Positions 36,739 to 45,244 of a DNA stretch of 64,000 bases are shown piece by piece. The position numbers and the translations under genes are program-made. The stretch's first letter is position 1. Every line of letters starts with the position of its first letter. The notes beneath the pieces are model-generated. The model saw only the letters and a program-made list of their open reading frames with translations, searched no databases and was not told the origin of the DNA. The DNA comes from Bacteroidales bacterium (GTDB lineage: Bacteria; Bacteroidota; Bacteroidia; Bacteroidales; UBA932). Where the stretch lies: positions 89,218-153,217 of the forward strand of contig JAGBTG010000035.1 in NCBI GenBank assembly GCA_017631435.1. The letters run 5' to 3'.

Positions 36739-37227
36739 ATGAGGAAATATTTATTTGCGTTCTTGTTAGTGATAATTAGGACCATGTTACTTTCACAACC
36801 TAAGCTTATTTATCTTGATAAGATAATTGATACTTTTATAGAAGTGTATTATTCTCCAGCCACAATATATAATGGCGATATGTATTTATTTTTATGTTCA
36901 GATAGTACGTACATTGAAACTGATTCGCGGACACATGCTTCTGTAGGTGTATGGAATACTCGTTTAGATACGTTGTTGTTATATCCAACATTAGAAGGTT
37001 ATAGTGTTGATAAAATGGTAAAGTATGACAGAGATTCTCTATTATTTATGTTTGACCCTTATCCCCAAAAACTTATTTTATATCGTAATAAACAAGCTAT
37101 TATTCGCAAACATGGAGCCATAACAACAATATATATTAATATTGGGCAGAGTATGCTAAATAACAAGAAAAAAGTAGAACGTAAGATTAAAAAAATGGAG
37201 CAATTATTTAACGGAACGAAATACTAG
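36739..37227 (+). CDS. Hypothetical secreted protein
   Basis: 162 residues, AT-rich like the RHS tip and the preceding membrane protein. A hydrophobic N-terminus (L-F-A-F-L-L-V-I-I) ending near L-L-S-Q suggests export. The mature part has strand-like segments (D-S-T-Y-I-E-T-D-S-R, V-G-V-W-N-T, Y-P-Q-K-L-I-L-Y) and a Lys-rich C-terminal helix. No family recognised. It could be an orphan immunity protein or other cargo of the RHS island. A terminator hairpin follows. Confidence 0.6.
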   Translation: MRKYLFAFLLVIIRTMLLSQPKLIYLDKIIDTFIEVYYSPATIYNGDMYLFLCSDSTYIETDSRTHASVGVWNTRLDTLLLYPTLEGYSVDKMVKYDRDSLLFMFDPYPQKLILYRNKQAIIRKHGAITTIYINIGQSMLNNKKKVERKIKKMEQLFNGTKY

Positions 37228-37253
37228 TTTATACTAAACGGCATTAATAACAA

Positions 37254-37290
37254 GGAGGCTGGGACAAATTTTGGCCCTAGCCTCCTATCT
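37254..37290. terminator. Terminator shared by convergent genes
   Basis: GGAGGCT-GGG (37254-37263) pairs with CCC-T-AGCCTCC (37275-37285), followed by a T-rich stretch on the plus strand. Lies between the secreted hypothetical gene and the nitrilase-family gene. Confidence 0.75.
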
Positions 37291-37291
37291 T

Positions 37292-38080
37292 TTATCTGAT
37301 TACATTAAAGGTATCCGCATCCATCCATGCCGGGAACTTGAAACGGAATTCATCCAGTTCCTCTTTATTGATCTCACATGAAAGCATCTGTGTATTAAAT
37401 CCTGAGCAGTCTTTGAGATAAAATTCTTCTGCAATTGGAGTACCTTTGAAATCATACATCTGCGAACTTGGACAATAGACGCACATAGGGTCTTTACCGT
37501 CTCTGTTCACGAAGATACCGTATGCCATATTCTCAATTGCACGGGCTCTGATAAGCGGCTCAATTGCATTTATCCTTACCTCAGGGAAATTTGCAATATT
37601 GACAAGCACATCGTATCTGTTTCCTATGTTTCTGCTCCAAACAGGAAAACGGATATCATAACATATATTTAGGCAGATATTCACCCCTTTATACTCAACT
37701 ATACATTTGTCCTCACCTCTGGTATAGTGGTTATTCTCCTCTCCCATTCTGAAAAGGTGTCTTTTGTCGTAGTGGCTCCAGGTTCCGTCGGAATAAACAA
37801 AATATGCTCTATTGAATATTTCCCTTCCATTTTGTGAATATGGGATTGAGCCCAAAAGTGCAATATCGTATTTTTTTGCAGTCTCAATCATCCATTTTAA
37901 GGTTTCACCGGCTGCATCCTCCGCCAGTGATGTATTCATTGTAAATCCAGTAGAGAACATCTCCGGTAAGACGAAAAGGTCTCCTGGCTGTTCCATCTGT
38001 GAAAGCAAAGACTCAACTTTCTGGAAATTAAGCTGCTTGTCTTCCCAAGCAATATCCAATGAGCAAACAGTTATTTTCAT
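37292..38080 (-). CDS. Nitrilase-family amidase (omega-amidase-like)
   Basis: 262 residues, carbon-nitrogen hydrolase fold. The catalytic triad is Glu40 (L-P-E-M-F-S-T-G-F), Lys106 (Y-D-K-R-H-L-F) and Cys140 (N-I-C-Y-D-I-R-F-P). The M-F-S-T-G-F and K-R-H-L-F-R-M-G variants are typical of the YafV-type omega-amidases that deaminate alpha-ketoglutaramate and related amides for metabolite repair. Cytoplasmic. Its ATG shares a base with the stop of the symporter gene upstream, so they form an operon. Confidence 0.9.
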   Translation of the reverse strand: MKITVCSLDIAWEDKQLNFQKVESLLSQMEQPGDLFVLPEMFSTGFTMNTSLAEDAAGETLKWMIETAKKYDIALLGSIPYSQNGREIFNRAYFVYSDGTWSHYDKRHLFRMGEENNHYTRGEDKCIVEYKGVNICLNICYDIRFPVWSRNIGNRYDVLVNIANFPEVRINAIEPLIRARAIENMAYGIFVNRDGKDPMCVYCPSSQMYDFKGTPIAEEFYLKDCSGFNTQMLSCEINKEELDEFRFKFPAWMDADTFNVIR

Positions 38081-39246
38081 TATTTCTTATAAATTTTATT
38101 TACAACCAAAGCAATGGCACCGTCACCTGTTACGTTGCAGGCTGTACCGAATGTATCCATAGCAATATAAAGGGCAATCATAAGTCCCTGAAGGTCTTCA
38201 TTGAAACCCAGCATAGAAGACAAAAGTCCAAGCGCAGCCATAATCGCACCTCCCGGTACACCCGGAGCAGCAACCATTGTAATTCCCAGCATACAGATGA
38301 ATCCTGCAAAAATCTCCAAGCCATGAGGCATTCCCTGCATCCATAGGATGGCAAGTGCACATGCCACAATCTTTAGAGTACTTCCGGCAAGATGGATTGT
38401 AGCGCACAAAGGAACTGTAAATCCTGCAAGTTTCTCATCAACGCCATTTTTTATGGTCTGTTTTAGAGTAACAGGAATTGTTGCTGCAGATGACTGAGTA
38501 CCAAGCGCTGTAACATAGGCAGGCAGCATTGTAATCAGAGCTTTCAAAGGATTCTTCTTTGAAATTGCACCAGCAACAATGAATTGTATGAGCAACAAAG
38601 TAACATGCAGTACAAATATCACTGCTATAACTTTAATGAACAGTTTCATAATTGCACCAGCCTGCCCCTCTGCACCAATCTGAAGGAAAATGCCAAAGAT
38701 ATAAAGAGGCAGCAAAGGAATTATTACTCCCGATATCACCTTATTTATAAGTTCCCTGAACTCAAGAAGACCGCCAAGCAGTTTGCCACCTTTAACATAG
38801 CAAAGTCCAAGACCAACTACAAATGCAAGCACCAAAGCTGTAGTGACGCTCAAAACGGGTGGCATATCAACAGTAAAATATGGCAGTACTTTGTTTGCCT
38901 GGGCAATATTGTCGGCAAGGGATGCCGATGAATCCAGGATTACAGGGAATGAAAAACTACATGCAAAATATGAGAAAAAACCTGCAAAAAGTGTTGATCC
39001 ATATGCAATTGCAGCAGTAATGGCAAGCAGTTTTCCTGCTCCGTTTCCAAGTTCAGCAATACCAGGTGCCACAAGGCCCAATATTATAAGCGGAATTGTA
39101 AAACCAAGGAAGTTTCCAAAAATTCCGTTGATTGTAACAAAGGCCCTGTTGAGGAAATCAGGGAAAAAGAAAGAACATCCTATTCCCAATACAATTGCAA
39201 TCAGCACTTTTGCCAATAAAGGCATCTTTTTGAGTTTAGCAAACAT
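38080..39246 (-). CDS. Dicarboxylate/amino acid:cation symporter (DAACS family)
   Basis: 388 residues with about eight membrane segments and two re-entrant regions. The serine-rich loop T-Q-S-S-A-A-T-I-P-V-T and the A-A-P-G-V-P-G-G motif near the C-terminus are signatures of the glutamate/aspartate/serine transporter family. Takes up acidic or neutral amino acids, or dicarboxylates, with Na+ or H+. In one minus-strand operon with DUF4492 (upstream) and the omega-amidase-like gene (downstream), which would fit amino-acid nitrogen metabolism. Confidence 0.92.
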   Translation of the reverse strand: MFAKLKKMPLLAKVLIAIVLGIGCSFFFPDFLNRAFVTINGIFGNFLGFTIPLIILGLVAPGIAELGNGAGKLLAITAAIAYGSTLFAGFFSYFACSFSFPVILDSSASLADNIAQANKVLPYFTVDMPPVLSVTTALVLAFVVGLGLCYVKGGKLLGGLLEFRELINKVISGVIIPLLPLYIFGIFLQIGAEGQAGAIMKLFIKVIAVIFVLHVTLLLIQFIVAGAISKKNPLKALITMLPAYVTALGTQSSAATIPVTLKQTIKNGVDEKLAGFTVPLCATIHLAGSTLKIVACALAILWMQGMPHGLEIFAGFICMLGITMVAAPGVPGGAIMAALGLLSSMLGFNEDLQGLMIALYIAMDTFGTACNVTGDGAIALVVNKIYKK

Positions 39247-39252
39247 ATTTGT

Positions 39253-39486
39253 TTATTTTAATTGTTCAGTTGGAGAGGCTTTCTCTATAAGCTGTTCCTT
39301 TACATGATTACTCTTTTCCTGTTGTGTATCATATTGTGACAGTTCACTTTTAAAGAAGAAAAGTTTCAATATGGCAAACATAATGAAAAGTTTTACCAGC
39401 ACTATAAGCCACAAATATTTTCCTACAGTCATGCTCCGGAAACCGCTCACATAAAAGTCAATTATTTTTTTTACTCCCAATCCCAT
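39253..39486 (-). CDS. DUF4492 domain-containing small membrane protein
   Basis: 77 residues. The pattern F-Y-V-S-G-F-R-S-M-T-V-G-K-Y-L-W followed by a single membrane helix and L-K-L-F-F-F matches the DUF4492 family, which is common in Bacteroidetes and often sits beside respiratory genes; function unknown. A charged tail follows the helix. Here it lies six bases upstream of the symporter gene and divergent from the iron-sulfur fusion gene. Confidence 0.8.
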   Translation of the reverse strand: MGLGVKKIIDFYVSGFRSMTVGKYLWLIVLVKLFIMFAILKLFFFKSELSQYDTQQEKSNHVKEQLIEKASPTEQLK

Positions 39487-39503
39487 ATAATTCTTAAAAA
39501 TAG

Positions 39504-39511
39504 TAATTTTG
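39504..39511 (+). promoter_or_regulatory. -7 box of the iron-sulfur fusion gene
   Basis: TAATTTTG, 17 bases before the ATG at 39529. A GTG at 39511 overlaps this box and is therefore not the start. Confidence 0.5.
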
Positions 39512-39528
39512 TGCCAAAATTCAAAACT

Positions 39529-41010
39529 ATGGGAAAATTACTTAGAACAACAAGAATAATCATTGCCACATTTGTATTTATAATTGCCACTTGTGGATTC
39601 CTCAAAATGAGTGGAGGCAACATTGTCTCAGAAGCATTGCTCAAAATACAATTCACCCCTGCCCTTATGTCTATGCTTGGCGGAACTTTTGGCGCCTTTG
39701 TTTTCCTTTTGGCAATCACACTTCTTTTTGGAAGGGTTTACTGCTCATTCTTGTGCCCACTTGGAATTTTCCAGGACATTATAATCAGAATAACAAACAT
39801 TGCCAGAAAAAAGGCGAACAAGGGCAAACTCCCCCTAAACAAATATTCAAAGCCACACAATATTTTAAGATACACCATTCTTGGCATAACAGCACTGTGT
39901 CTTGTTGCCGGACTTACATATCCCCTTGCCCTGTTGGATCCATACTCTAACTATGGCAGGATAGCAGTACAGGTATTTTCTTCTGTAGAAAATGGAATTA
40001 CCAATATGCTGTCGGGAATATTCCCATCAATGTTTTATACTCAGGCATATGTGACAGTTGGATTGTACTCCTTCATATTTGCATTGGTTTTCCTTTTTGT
40101 AATCATTGTTTTCAGCGCAGCAAAAGGACGTCTCTACTGCAATACAGTTTGCCCCGTGGGATCATTCCTAGGACTTTTGAGTGGCGTGTCATTGTTCAAG
40201 CCTCAGATAAACAAAGAGATGTGTGTAAAATGCGGCCTTTGTGCAGGAAAATGCAAAAGCAACTGTATCAATTTGGAAACTAAAGAGATAGACACAACCA
40301 GATGCGTAGCATGTTATGATTGTATGATATCTTGTAAAAGAGGCGGTGTAAAACTTGTACCAACATGGTTCAAGAAAACTTCTTCAAAACAGTCAGACAA
40401 TACTCCCGACAGTGACCGCAGAAATGCCCTTATAGCAATGGGAGGTTTGGCAGCTGCAGTTGCAGCGAAAAAAATTATCCCTGCAAAACAGACATCAGAG
40501 AACGGAAATGCACCAATTCTTCCTCCAGGAGCCGGAAATATGGAGGCATTCAAAAATGCCTGTACAGCTTGCCATGCATGTATAGCAGCATGTCCAAACA
40601 ATATTCTCAGACCTGCAACTTTTGAATATGGATTTGACGGAATAATGCTTCCAACAATCAGATACGACAAGAAATATTGTTCCTTTGGGTGCAACAAATG
40701 TTCTGAGGTATGTCCAAATGATGCAATAGCACCTCTAACTCTTGAGCAGAAGAGAAAAACTCAGATTGGACTGGCTGTCTACGATGCAAGCAAGTGTGTT
40801 GTGGTATCAGATGGTATCCATTGCGGGGCATGTGCCGGGAATTGTCCTGTTGGAGCAATTCAAATGGTTGAAAACCCTGTAGTTCCAGGACAGCTTCTCC
40901 CAAAAGTGGATCCTTTGAAATGTATTGGATGCGGAGCCTGTGAATACGCTTGTCCGGGAATGCCTAAAGCAATTGTTGTAAAAGGTAAAGCTGTTCAGAC
41001 AGAGATCTGA
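39529..41010 (+). CDS. NapH/NapG-like polyferredoxin fusion, membrane-bound
   Basis: 493 residues from the ATG at 39529. The N-terminal half is NapH-like: four or five membrane helices and the C-x3-C-P motifs Y-C-S-F-L-C-P and Y-C-N-T-V-C-P, then two ferredoxin motifs (C-V-K-C-G-L-C and C-V-A-C-Y-D-C). At about residue 300 there is D-R-R-N-A-L-I-A-M-G-G, like a twin-arginine signal, followed by a NapG-like half with four more 4Fe-4S motifs ending at C-I-G-C-G-A-C. Such units pass electrons between quinol and a periplasmic partner. No nitrate reductase gene is nearby, so the partner is unknown. Confidence 0.85.
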   Translation: MGKLLRTTRIIIATFVFIIATCGFLKMSGGNIVSEALLKIQFTPALMSMLGGTFGAFVFLLAITLLFGRVYCSFLCPLGIFQDIIIRITNIARKKANKGKLPLNKYSKPHNILRYTILGITALCLVAGLTYPLALLDPYSNYGRIAVQVFSSVENGITNMLSGIFPSMFYTQAYVTVGLYSFIFALVFLFVIIVFSAAKGRLYCNTVCPVGSFLGLLSGVSLFKPQINKEMCVKCGLCAGKCKSNCINLETKEIDTTRCVACYDCMISCKRGGVKLVPTWFKKTSSKQSDNTPDSDRRNALIAMGGLAAAVAAKKIIPAKQTSENGNAPILPPGAGNMEAFKNACTACHACIAACPNNILRPATFEYGFDGIMLPTIRYDKKYCSFGCNKCSEVCPNDAIAPLTLEQKRKTQIGLAVYDASKCVVVSDGIHCGACAGNCPVGAIQMVENPVVPGQLLPKVDPLKCIGCGACEYACPGMPKAIVVKGKAVQTEI

Positions 41011-41033
41011 TATATATAGACCACATATAAACA

Positions 41034-41069
41034 AATGGTCCGCATGACTTATGCGGACCATTGTTTTTT
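41034..41069. terminator. Bidirectional terminator
   Basis: A perfect 12-bp stem (AATGGTCCGCAT with its complement, 41034-41062) around a GACTT loop, followed by GTTTTTT on the plus strand. Serves the iron-sulfur fusion gene and probably also the folD end of the minus-strand operon. Confidence 0.85.
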
Positions 41070-41086
41070 ATTTATAATTTAAAGAA

Positions 41087-41959
41087 TTATTTTCCTTCTG
41101 CTGCCTTAAGTGTGTTAACCATCAATGATACAATTGTCATTGGCCCTACACCACCCGGAACAGGTGTAATGTATGATGCTTTAGGTGCAACTGAGTCAAA
41201 GTCAACGTCTCCCTCAAGTCTGTAACCGGTTTTCTTTGTAGCATCTGCAACACGTGTAATTCCTACATCTACAATTACGGTACCCTCACTGATCATGTCA
41301 CCTTTAAGGAATCTTGGAGAACCCAAAGCTGCAATGATTATATCAGCCTGTTTGGTGTAATTGTCAATATTCTTGGTATTGCTGTGACAGATTGTAACTG
41401 TACAGTTGCCCGGATTATCCTTCAATGACATGAGGTTAGCCAATGGACGGCCTACAATATTGCTTCTGCCAATGATTACACAATGTTTTCCGGAAGTCTC
41501 TACGCCATACTCCTCAAGAAGTCTTAGAATACCATATGGTGTAGCAGGAACAAAAGTTGGAAGACCAAGGGTCATTTTACCAACATTCTCAGGATGGAAT
41601 CCGTCAACATCCTTTGAAGGGTGAATGGCATTGATTACTGCATCCTCATCAATATGGTCGGGAAGAGGAAGTTGTACAATAAGACCATCAACATCATTGT
41701 TGTGATTGATCTCAACAATTTTATTTATCAGCTCCTCCTGTGTTATTTCAGCAGGAAACCTGTGAAGCGTTGAATTGAATCCAACCTGTGCACAAGCTCT
41801 TTCCTTATTTGACACATATGTCTGGCTTGCTCCATCATTACCAACAAGAATTGCAACCAAATGTGGACGTTTGCCGCCATTGGCAACCTTTTCCTTAACC
41901 ATTTGTGCTATCTCCTGCTTAATCTTGTCGGAGGTTGCCTTACCGTCTAGTATTACCAT
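41087..41959 (-). CDS. folD: Methylene-THF dehydrogenase / methenyl-THF cyclohydrolase
   Basis: 290 residues. Bifunctional one-carbon enzyme interconverting methylene-, methenyl- and 10-formyl-THF. Signatures: Y-V-S-N-K at about residue 54-58 with the catalytic Lys, Q-L-P-L-P-D, D-V-D-G-F-H, the Rossmann motif [10 protein letters not shown], and the C-terminal [11 protein letters not shown]. Last gene of the lysA-tetR-ffh-folD run, 21 bases after ffh. A second folate gene (formyl-THF cyclo-ligase) lies elsewhere in the window. Confidence 0.95.
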   Translation of the reverse strand: MVILDGKATSDKIKQEIAQMVKEKVANGGKRPHLVAILVGNDGASQTYVSNKERACAQVGFNSTLHRFPAEITQEELINKIVEINHNNDVDGLIVQLPLPDHIDEDAVINAIHPSKDVDGFHPENVGKMTLGLPTFVPATPYGILRLLEEYGVETSGKHCVIIGRSNIVGRPLANLMSLKDNPGNCTVTICHSNTKNIDNYTKQADIIIAALGSPRFLKGDMISEGTVIVDVGITRVADATKKTGYRLEGDVDFDSVAPKASYITPVPGGVGPMTIVSLMVNTLKAAEGK

Positions 41960-41980
41960 ATTTGACTTTATGTTGTTAAA

Positions 41981-43327
41981 TTATCTTCTTTTCATTCCGT
42001 TCATGGCTCTCATGGCATTCATGGCTTTACCTTTAATGCCGCCGCCAGCCATCATCTTCATTACTTTTCTGGTATCCTCAAACTGTTTCAGAAGTCTGTT
42101 TACCTCTACAATGGTTGTACCGCTACCGTCTGCAATGCGTTTTCTTCTGCTGCCGTTGATAACATGAGGATTCTCCCTTTCAAATGGGGTCATTGAAAGA
42201 ATTATAGCCTCTACACTCTTGAATGCCGAGTTGTCAATATCAACATCTCTCAAGGCTTTGCCCAAGCCAGGAAGCATAGATGCCAAATCCTTGATATTAC
42301 CCATTTTCTTTATCTGCTGAATCTGGTCATAGAAATCAGAAAGTGTAAACTGGTCCTTGATCAGTTTTTTCTGGAGTTTCTTTGCCTCCTCCTCATCAAA
42401 CTGCTCCTGGGCTTTCTCAACCAAGGTGACAACGTCACCCATTCCAAGGATACGGTCTGCAATACGTTTTGGATGGAAAACGTCAAGCGCCTCCATCTTT
42501 TCGCCTGCACTTATGAATTTGATTGGCTTGTTTACAACTGCCCTGATTGAAAGTGCTGCTCCACCTCTGGTATCACCGTCCAATTTTGTAAGGACAACAC
42601 CGTCAAAATCAAGTCTTTCATTGAAAGCCCTTGCAGTCTCAACAGCATCCTGACCAGTCATTGAGTCAACAACAAACAATGTCTCTGTAGGATTGATTGC
42701 CTCTTTAATGGCAGCAATCTCTATCATCATCTCCTCATCAACTGCAAGACGTCCGGCAGTATCCACAATAACGAGTGAGTAGCCTTCTGCTTTAGCTTTT
42801 GCAACTGCATTTTTGGCAATTGATACAGGATCTTTAGAACCATCCTCAGTATAAACCTCTACCCCAATCTGTGTACCGAGAACTTTCAACTGGTCAATAG
42901 CAGCAGGTCTGTATACGTCACCGGCAACCAAAAGTACTTTCTTGCCCCTCTTTGTTTTGCAGTTAAGGGCTAGTTTGCCGGAGAATGTAGTTTTACCTGA
43001 TCCCTGTAGACCTGCAACAAGAACAATACCCGGTTCACCTTTTATATTGATATCGGTTGCCTCAGAACCCATAAGCCTGGTAAGTTCGTCATGCACGATC
43101 TTAACCATCATCTGGCTAGGCTTCACAGCCTTGAGCACGTCCTGACCCATTGCAATCTTCTTCACATCATCGCAGAAGGTCTTTGCAATCTTATAGCTCA
43201 CATCGGCATCCAACAGGGCCTTTCTCACATCTTTCAGCGTTTCAGCAACGTTGATTTCTGTAATTTTTCCCTCACCTTTAAGGATTTTGAAGGAACTTTC
43301 CAGTCTGTCAATTAAATTTTCAAACAT
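41981..43327 (-). CDS. ffh: Signal recognition particle protein
   Basis: 448 residues. GTPase that binds 4.5S RNA and signal sequences and delivers ribosomes to FtsY. NG domain with the P-loop G-L-Q-G-S-G-K-T-T, the D-T-A-G-R box and the T-K-L-D specificity motif; C-terminal M domain, methionine- and glycine-rich at the end (M-M-A-G-G-G-I-K-G-K-A-M-N-A-M). Lies 22 bases after the TetR gene in the same direction. Confidence 0.96.
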   Translation of the reverse strand: MFENLIDRLESSFKILKGEGKITEINVAETLKDVRKALLDADVSYKIAKTFCDDVKKIAMGQDVLKAVKPSQMMVKIVHDELTRLMGSEATDINIKGEPGIVLVAGLQGSGKTTFSGKLALNCKTKRGKKVLLVAGDVYRPAAIDQLKVLGTQIGVEVYTEDGSKDPVSIAKNAVAKAKAEGYSLVIVDTAGRLAVDEEMMIEIAAIKEAINPTETLFVVDSMTGQDAVETARAFNERLDFDGVVLTKLDGDTRGGAALSIRAVVNKPIKFISAGEKMEALDVFHPKRIADRILGMGDVVTLVEKAQEQFDEEEAKKLQKKLIKDQFTLSDFYDQIQQIKKMGNIKDLASMLPGLGKALRDVDIDNSAFKSVEAIILSMTPFERENPHVINGSRRKRIADGSGTTIVEVNRLLKQFEDTRKVMKMMAGGGIKGKAMNAMRAMNGMKRR

Positions 43328-43349
43328 CTCAAAAATCTCTCTTTATCTG

Positions 43350-43952
43350 TTACATGTAATTTTCAAGTAAAATTCTCCCCTTGTCATTCACTACTGAATA
43401 CAAGTGATGTTTCACAAGTTCATTATGAAATTTTACAGCTTTGGAAAAATACTTGAATTCCCCGTCCCATCTATAAAATAGCTCAATGGCCGAGTTGTAG
43501 AATATTGATGTATATTCCATATCCAAAGTTGGACGGAACAATCCCTCGGCAATTCCCCTTTTCAGATTATCCACCATAAATTTGGAATAGAAATTACTTC
43601 TGCTTGTAAATGCAAATATCTCATCACAAGCATGATATAAGGACATGTCTTTCAGAAGTGTCTCGCCGAGTTTTGATATTTCATCGGCAATTACTCTGGA
43701 GACATTGAACATTGCGTGAATTGCATTTTCACTGTCATCTATAGCTGATGTCATTTCCCGCTCAAGAGTAGAGTAGAAATAACTTACTACAGTACCAATA
43801 AGTTCCTGTTTGCTAGTAAAATTATTGTAAAGAGTTTTTTTTGTAAGCCCAAGCTCCTGGGCTATCTGCTCCATATTGAGCGATAACCCATAGCGCTTGA
43901 ACAACTCAAATACTTGTACAGTATATTTGTCTTTAGAACTTACTCTAGGCAT
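43350..43952 (-). CDS. TetR/AcrR family transcriptional regulator
   Basis: 200 residues. N-terminal TetR helix-turn-helix (M-E-Q-I-A-Q-E-L-G-L-T-K-K-T-L-Y-N-N-F at about residues 22-40); the C-terminal region is a diverged ligand-binding domain. It is located between lysA and ffh with six bases to lysA, so it is co-transcribed with housekeeping genes; no efflux gene adjoins it and the regulated target is not evident. Confidence 0.9.
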   Translation of the reverse strand: MPRVSSKDKYTVQVFELFKRYGLSLNMEQIAQELGLTKKTLYNNFTSKQELIGTVVSYFYSTLEREMTSAIDDSENAIHAMFNVSRVIADEISKLGETLLKDMSLYHACDEIFAFTSRSNFYSKFMVDNLKRGIAEGLFRPTLDMEYTSIFYNSAIELFYRWDGEFKYFSKAVKFHNELVKHHLYSVVNDKGRILLENYM

Positions 43953-43958
43953 AAATTA

Positions 43959-45116
43959 TTATAGTTCGTCTGAATAGTAAGCTTTTGCAATGTCTCTCTG
44001 GTTGTATTTCATAGCCATAACCTGACCATAAGCACCAGCAGTATGCAATGCAACAAGATCACCCCTGCTTGTCTGAGGAAGAATGATATTTTTACCCCAC
44101 TGGTCTGAGCTCTCGCAAACAGGACCTACAACATCATATCTCATTTTACGTTTAGAAGTTGAAGTAAGGTTCTCAATAGCATGGTGAGCCTGGTACAAAG
44201 CAGGACGGATAAGGTCATTCATACCTGCATCAAGGATAGCAAATTTCTTTCTCTGACCCAATTTTACATAAAGTACTCTTGAGATAAGGTGACCGCACTG
44301 TGCTACAATTGCACGGCCTGGCTCAAAGTGTACCTGCTGGCCAGGAGCAACGATAAGGTTCTCGTTGATAAGTTTGAAGTACTCCTCAAATGTAGCAATT
44401 GGATTCTCATTAGGGTTTACATAATCAACACCAAGACCACCACCAAGATTCAAGTTAGGGATAAACATGCCTCTGTCGGTGAACCATTTCTGAAGCTCTG
44501 CAATTCTCTCGCAAAGTGTCTTGAATACGCCTAGATCCAAAATCTGTGAACCAACATGGAAGTGAAGGCCAATAAGCTCAACATTCTTGCACTCTTTGAA
44601 CAAGTTTGCAAAATCCTCAAACATCCAAGGGCTTACACCAAATTTGTTCTCTTTAAGACCAGTTGAGATGTATTTGTGTGTATGAGCGTCAATATCAGGG
44701 TTGATACGCAAAGCAATCTTTGCAACTTTACCCATACCTGCAGCAAGGTCGTTGATAACTTTAACCTCTGGAACTGACTCACAGTTGAAGCTGAAGATAC
44801 CGGCTTTAAGGGCAGTCTTGATCTCTTTATCAGATTTACCTACACCAGCGTAAACAACATTCTCAGCACCAAAGCCTGATTTGATAGCCAAAGCAACCTC
44901 ATTACCGCTTACACAGTCTGCACCAAGACCTGCGTTCTTGATCATCTCAAGAATTCTTGGCTCAGCGTTTGCCTTAAGGGCAAAGTGTGCATGGTAACCG
45001 TATTTTTTAATTTGTGAAGTGTAAATGTCCAAAGTCTTTTTCAAAAGCTCCATATCATAGTAGTAGAAAGGAGTCTCAATGCTCTGGAAAGCTGAAATAG
45101 CTGAAGCTGTAATCAT
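43959..45116 (-). CDS. lysA: Diaminopimelate decarboxylase
   Basis: 385 residues. PLP enzyme making L-lysine from meso-diaminopimelate, the last step of the DAP pathway. Alanine-racemase-like barrel with the PLP Lys in F-A-L-K-A-N, the G-S-Q-I and G-G-G-L-G-V-D-Y segments, the phosphate-binding E-P-G-R-A-I-V and the C-E-S-S-D motif supplying the Cys of the partner active site. First gene of the lysA-tetR-ffh-folD run, with a -7 box upstream. Confidence 0.93.
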   Translation of the reverse strand: MITASAISAFQSIETPFYYYDMELLKKTLDIYTSQIKKYGYHAHFALKANAEPRILEMIKNAGLGADCVSGNEVALAIKSGFGAENVVYAGVGKSDKEIKTALKAGIFSFNCESVPEVKVINDLAAGMGKVAKIALRINPDIDAHTHKYISTGLKENKFGVSPWMFEDFANLFKECKNVELIGLHFHVGSQILDLGVFKTLCERIAELQKWFTDRGMFIPNLNLGGGLGVDYVNPNENPIATFEEYFKLINENLIVAPGQQVHFEPGRAIVAQCGHLISRVLYVKLGQRKKFAILDAGMNDLIRPALYQAHHAIENLTSTSKRKMRYDVVGPVCESSDQWGKNIILPQTSRGDLVALHTAGAYGQVMAMKYNQRDIAKAYYSDEL

Positions 45117-45157
45117 AGAGTTTTATATTTAACGATTAAAAATTCTAGTTTAATATG

Positions 45158-45165
45158 CAAAATTA
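45158..45165 (-). promoter_or_regulatory. -7 box of the lysA operon
   Basis: Reads TAATTTTG on the minus strand, 41 bases before the lysA start. Confidence 0.45.
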
Positions 45166-45202
45166 AGAAAATTTACTCAAACTTTATGTATAAGTATATA
45201 AA

Positions 45203-45230
45203 AAAAGGGACCATCATAGGCCCCTTTTTA
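45203..45230 (-). terminator. Terminator after the DUF4301 gene
   Basis: AAAAGGG-CC pairs with GG-CCCCTTTT around ATCATA, followed by a T run on the minus strand. Confidence 0.75.
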
Positions 45231-45244
45231 TCTATGTTTTAAAA

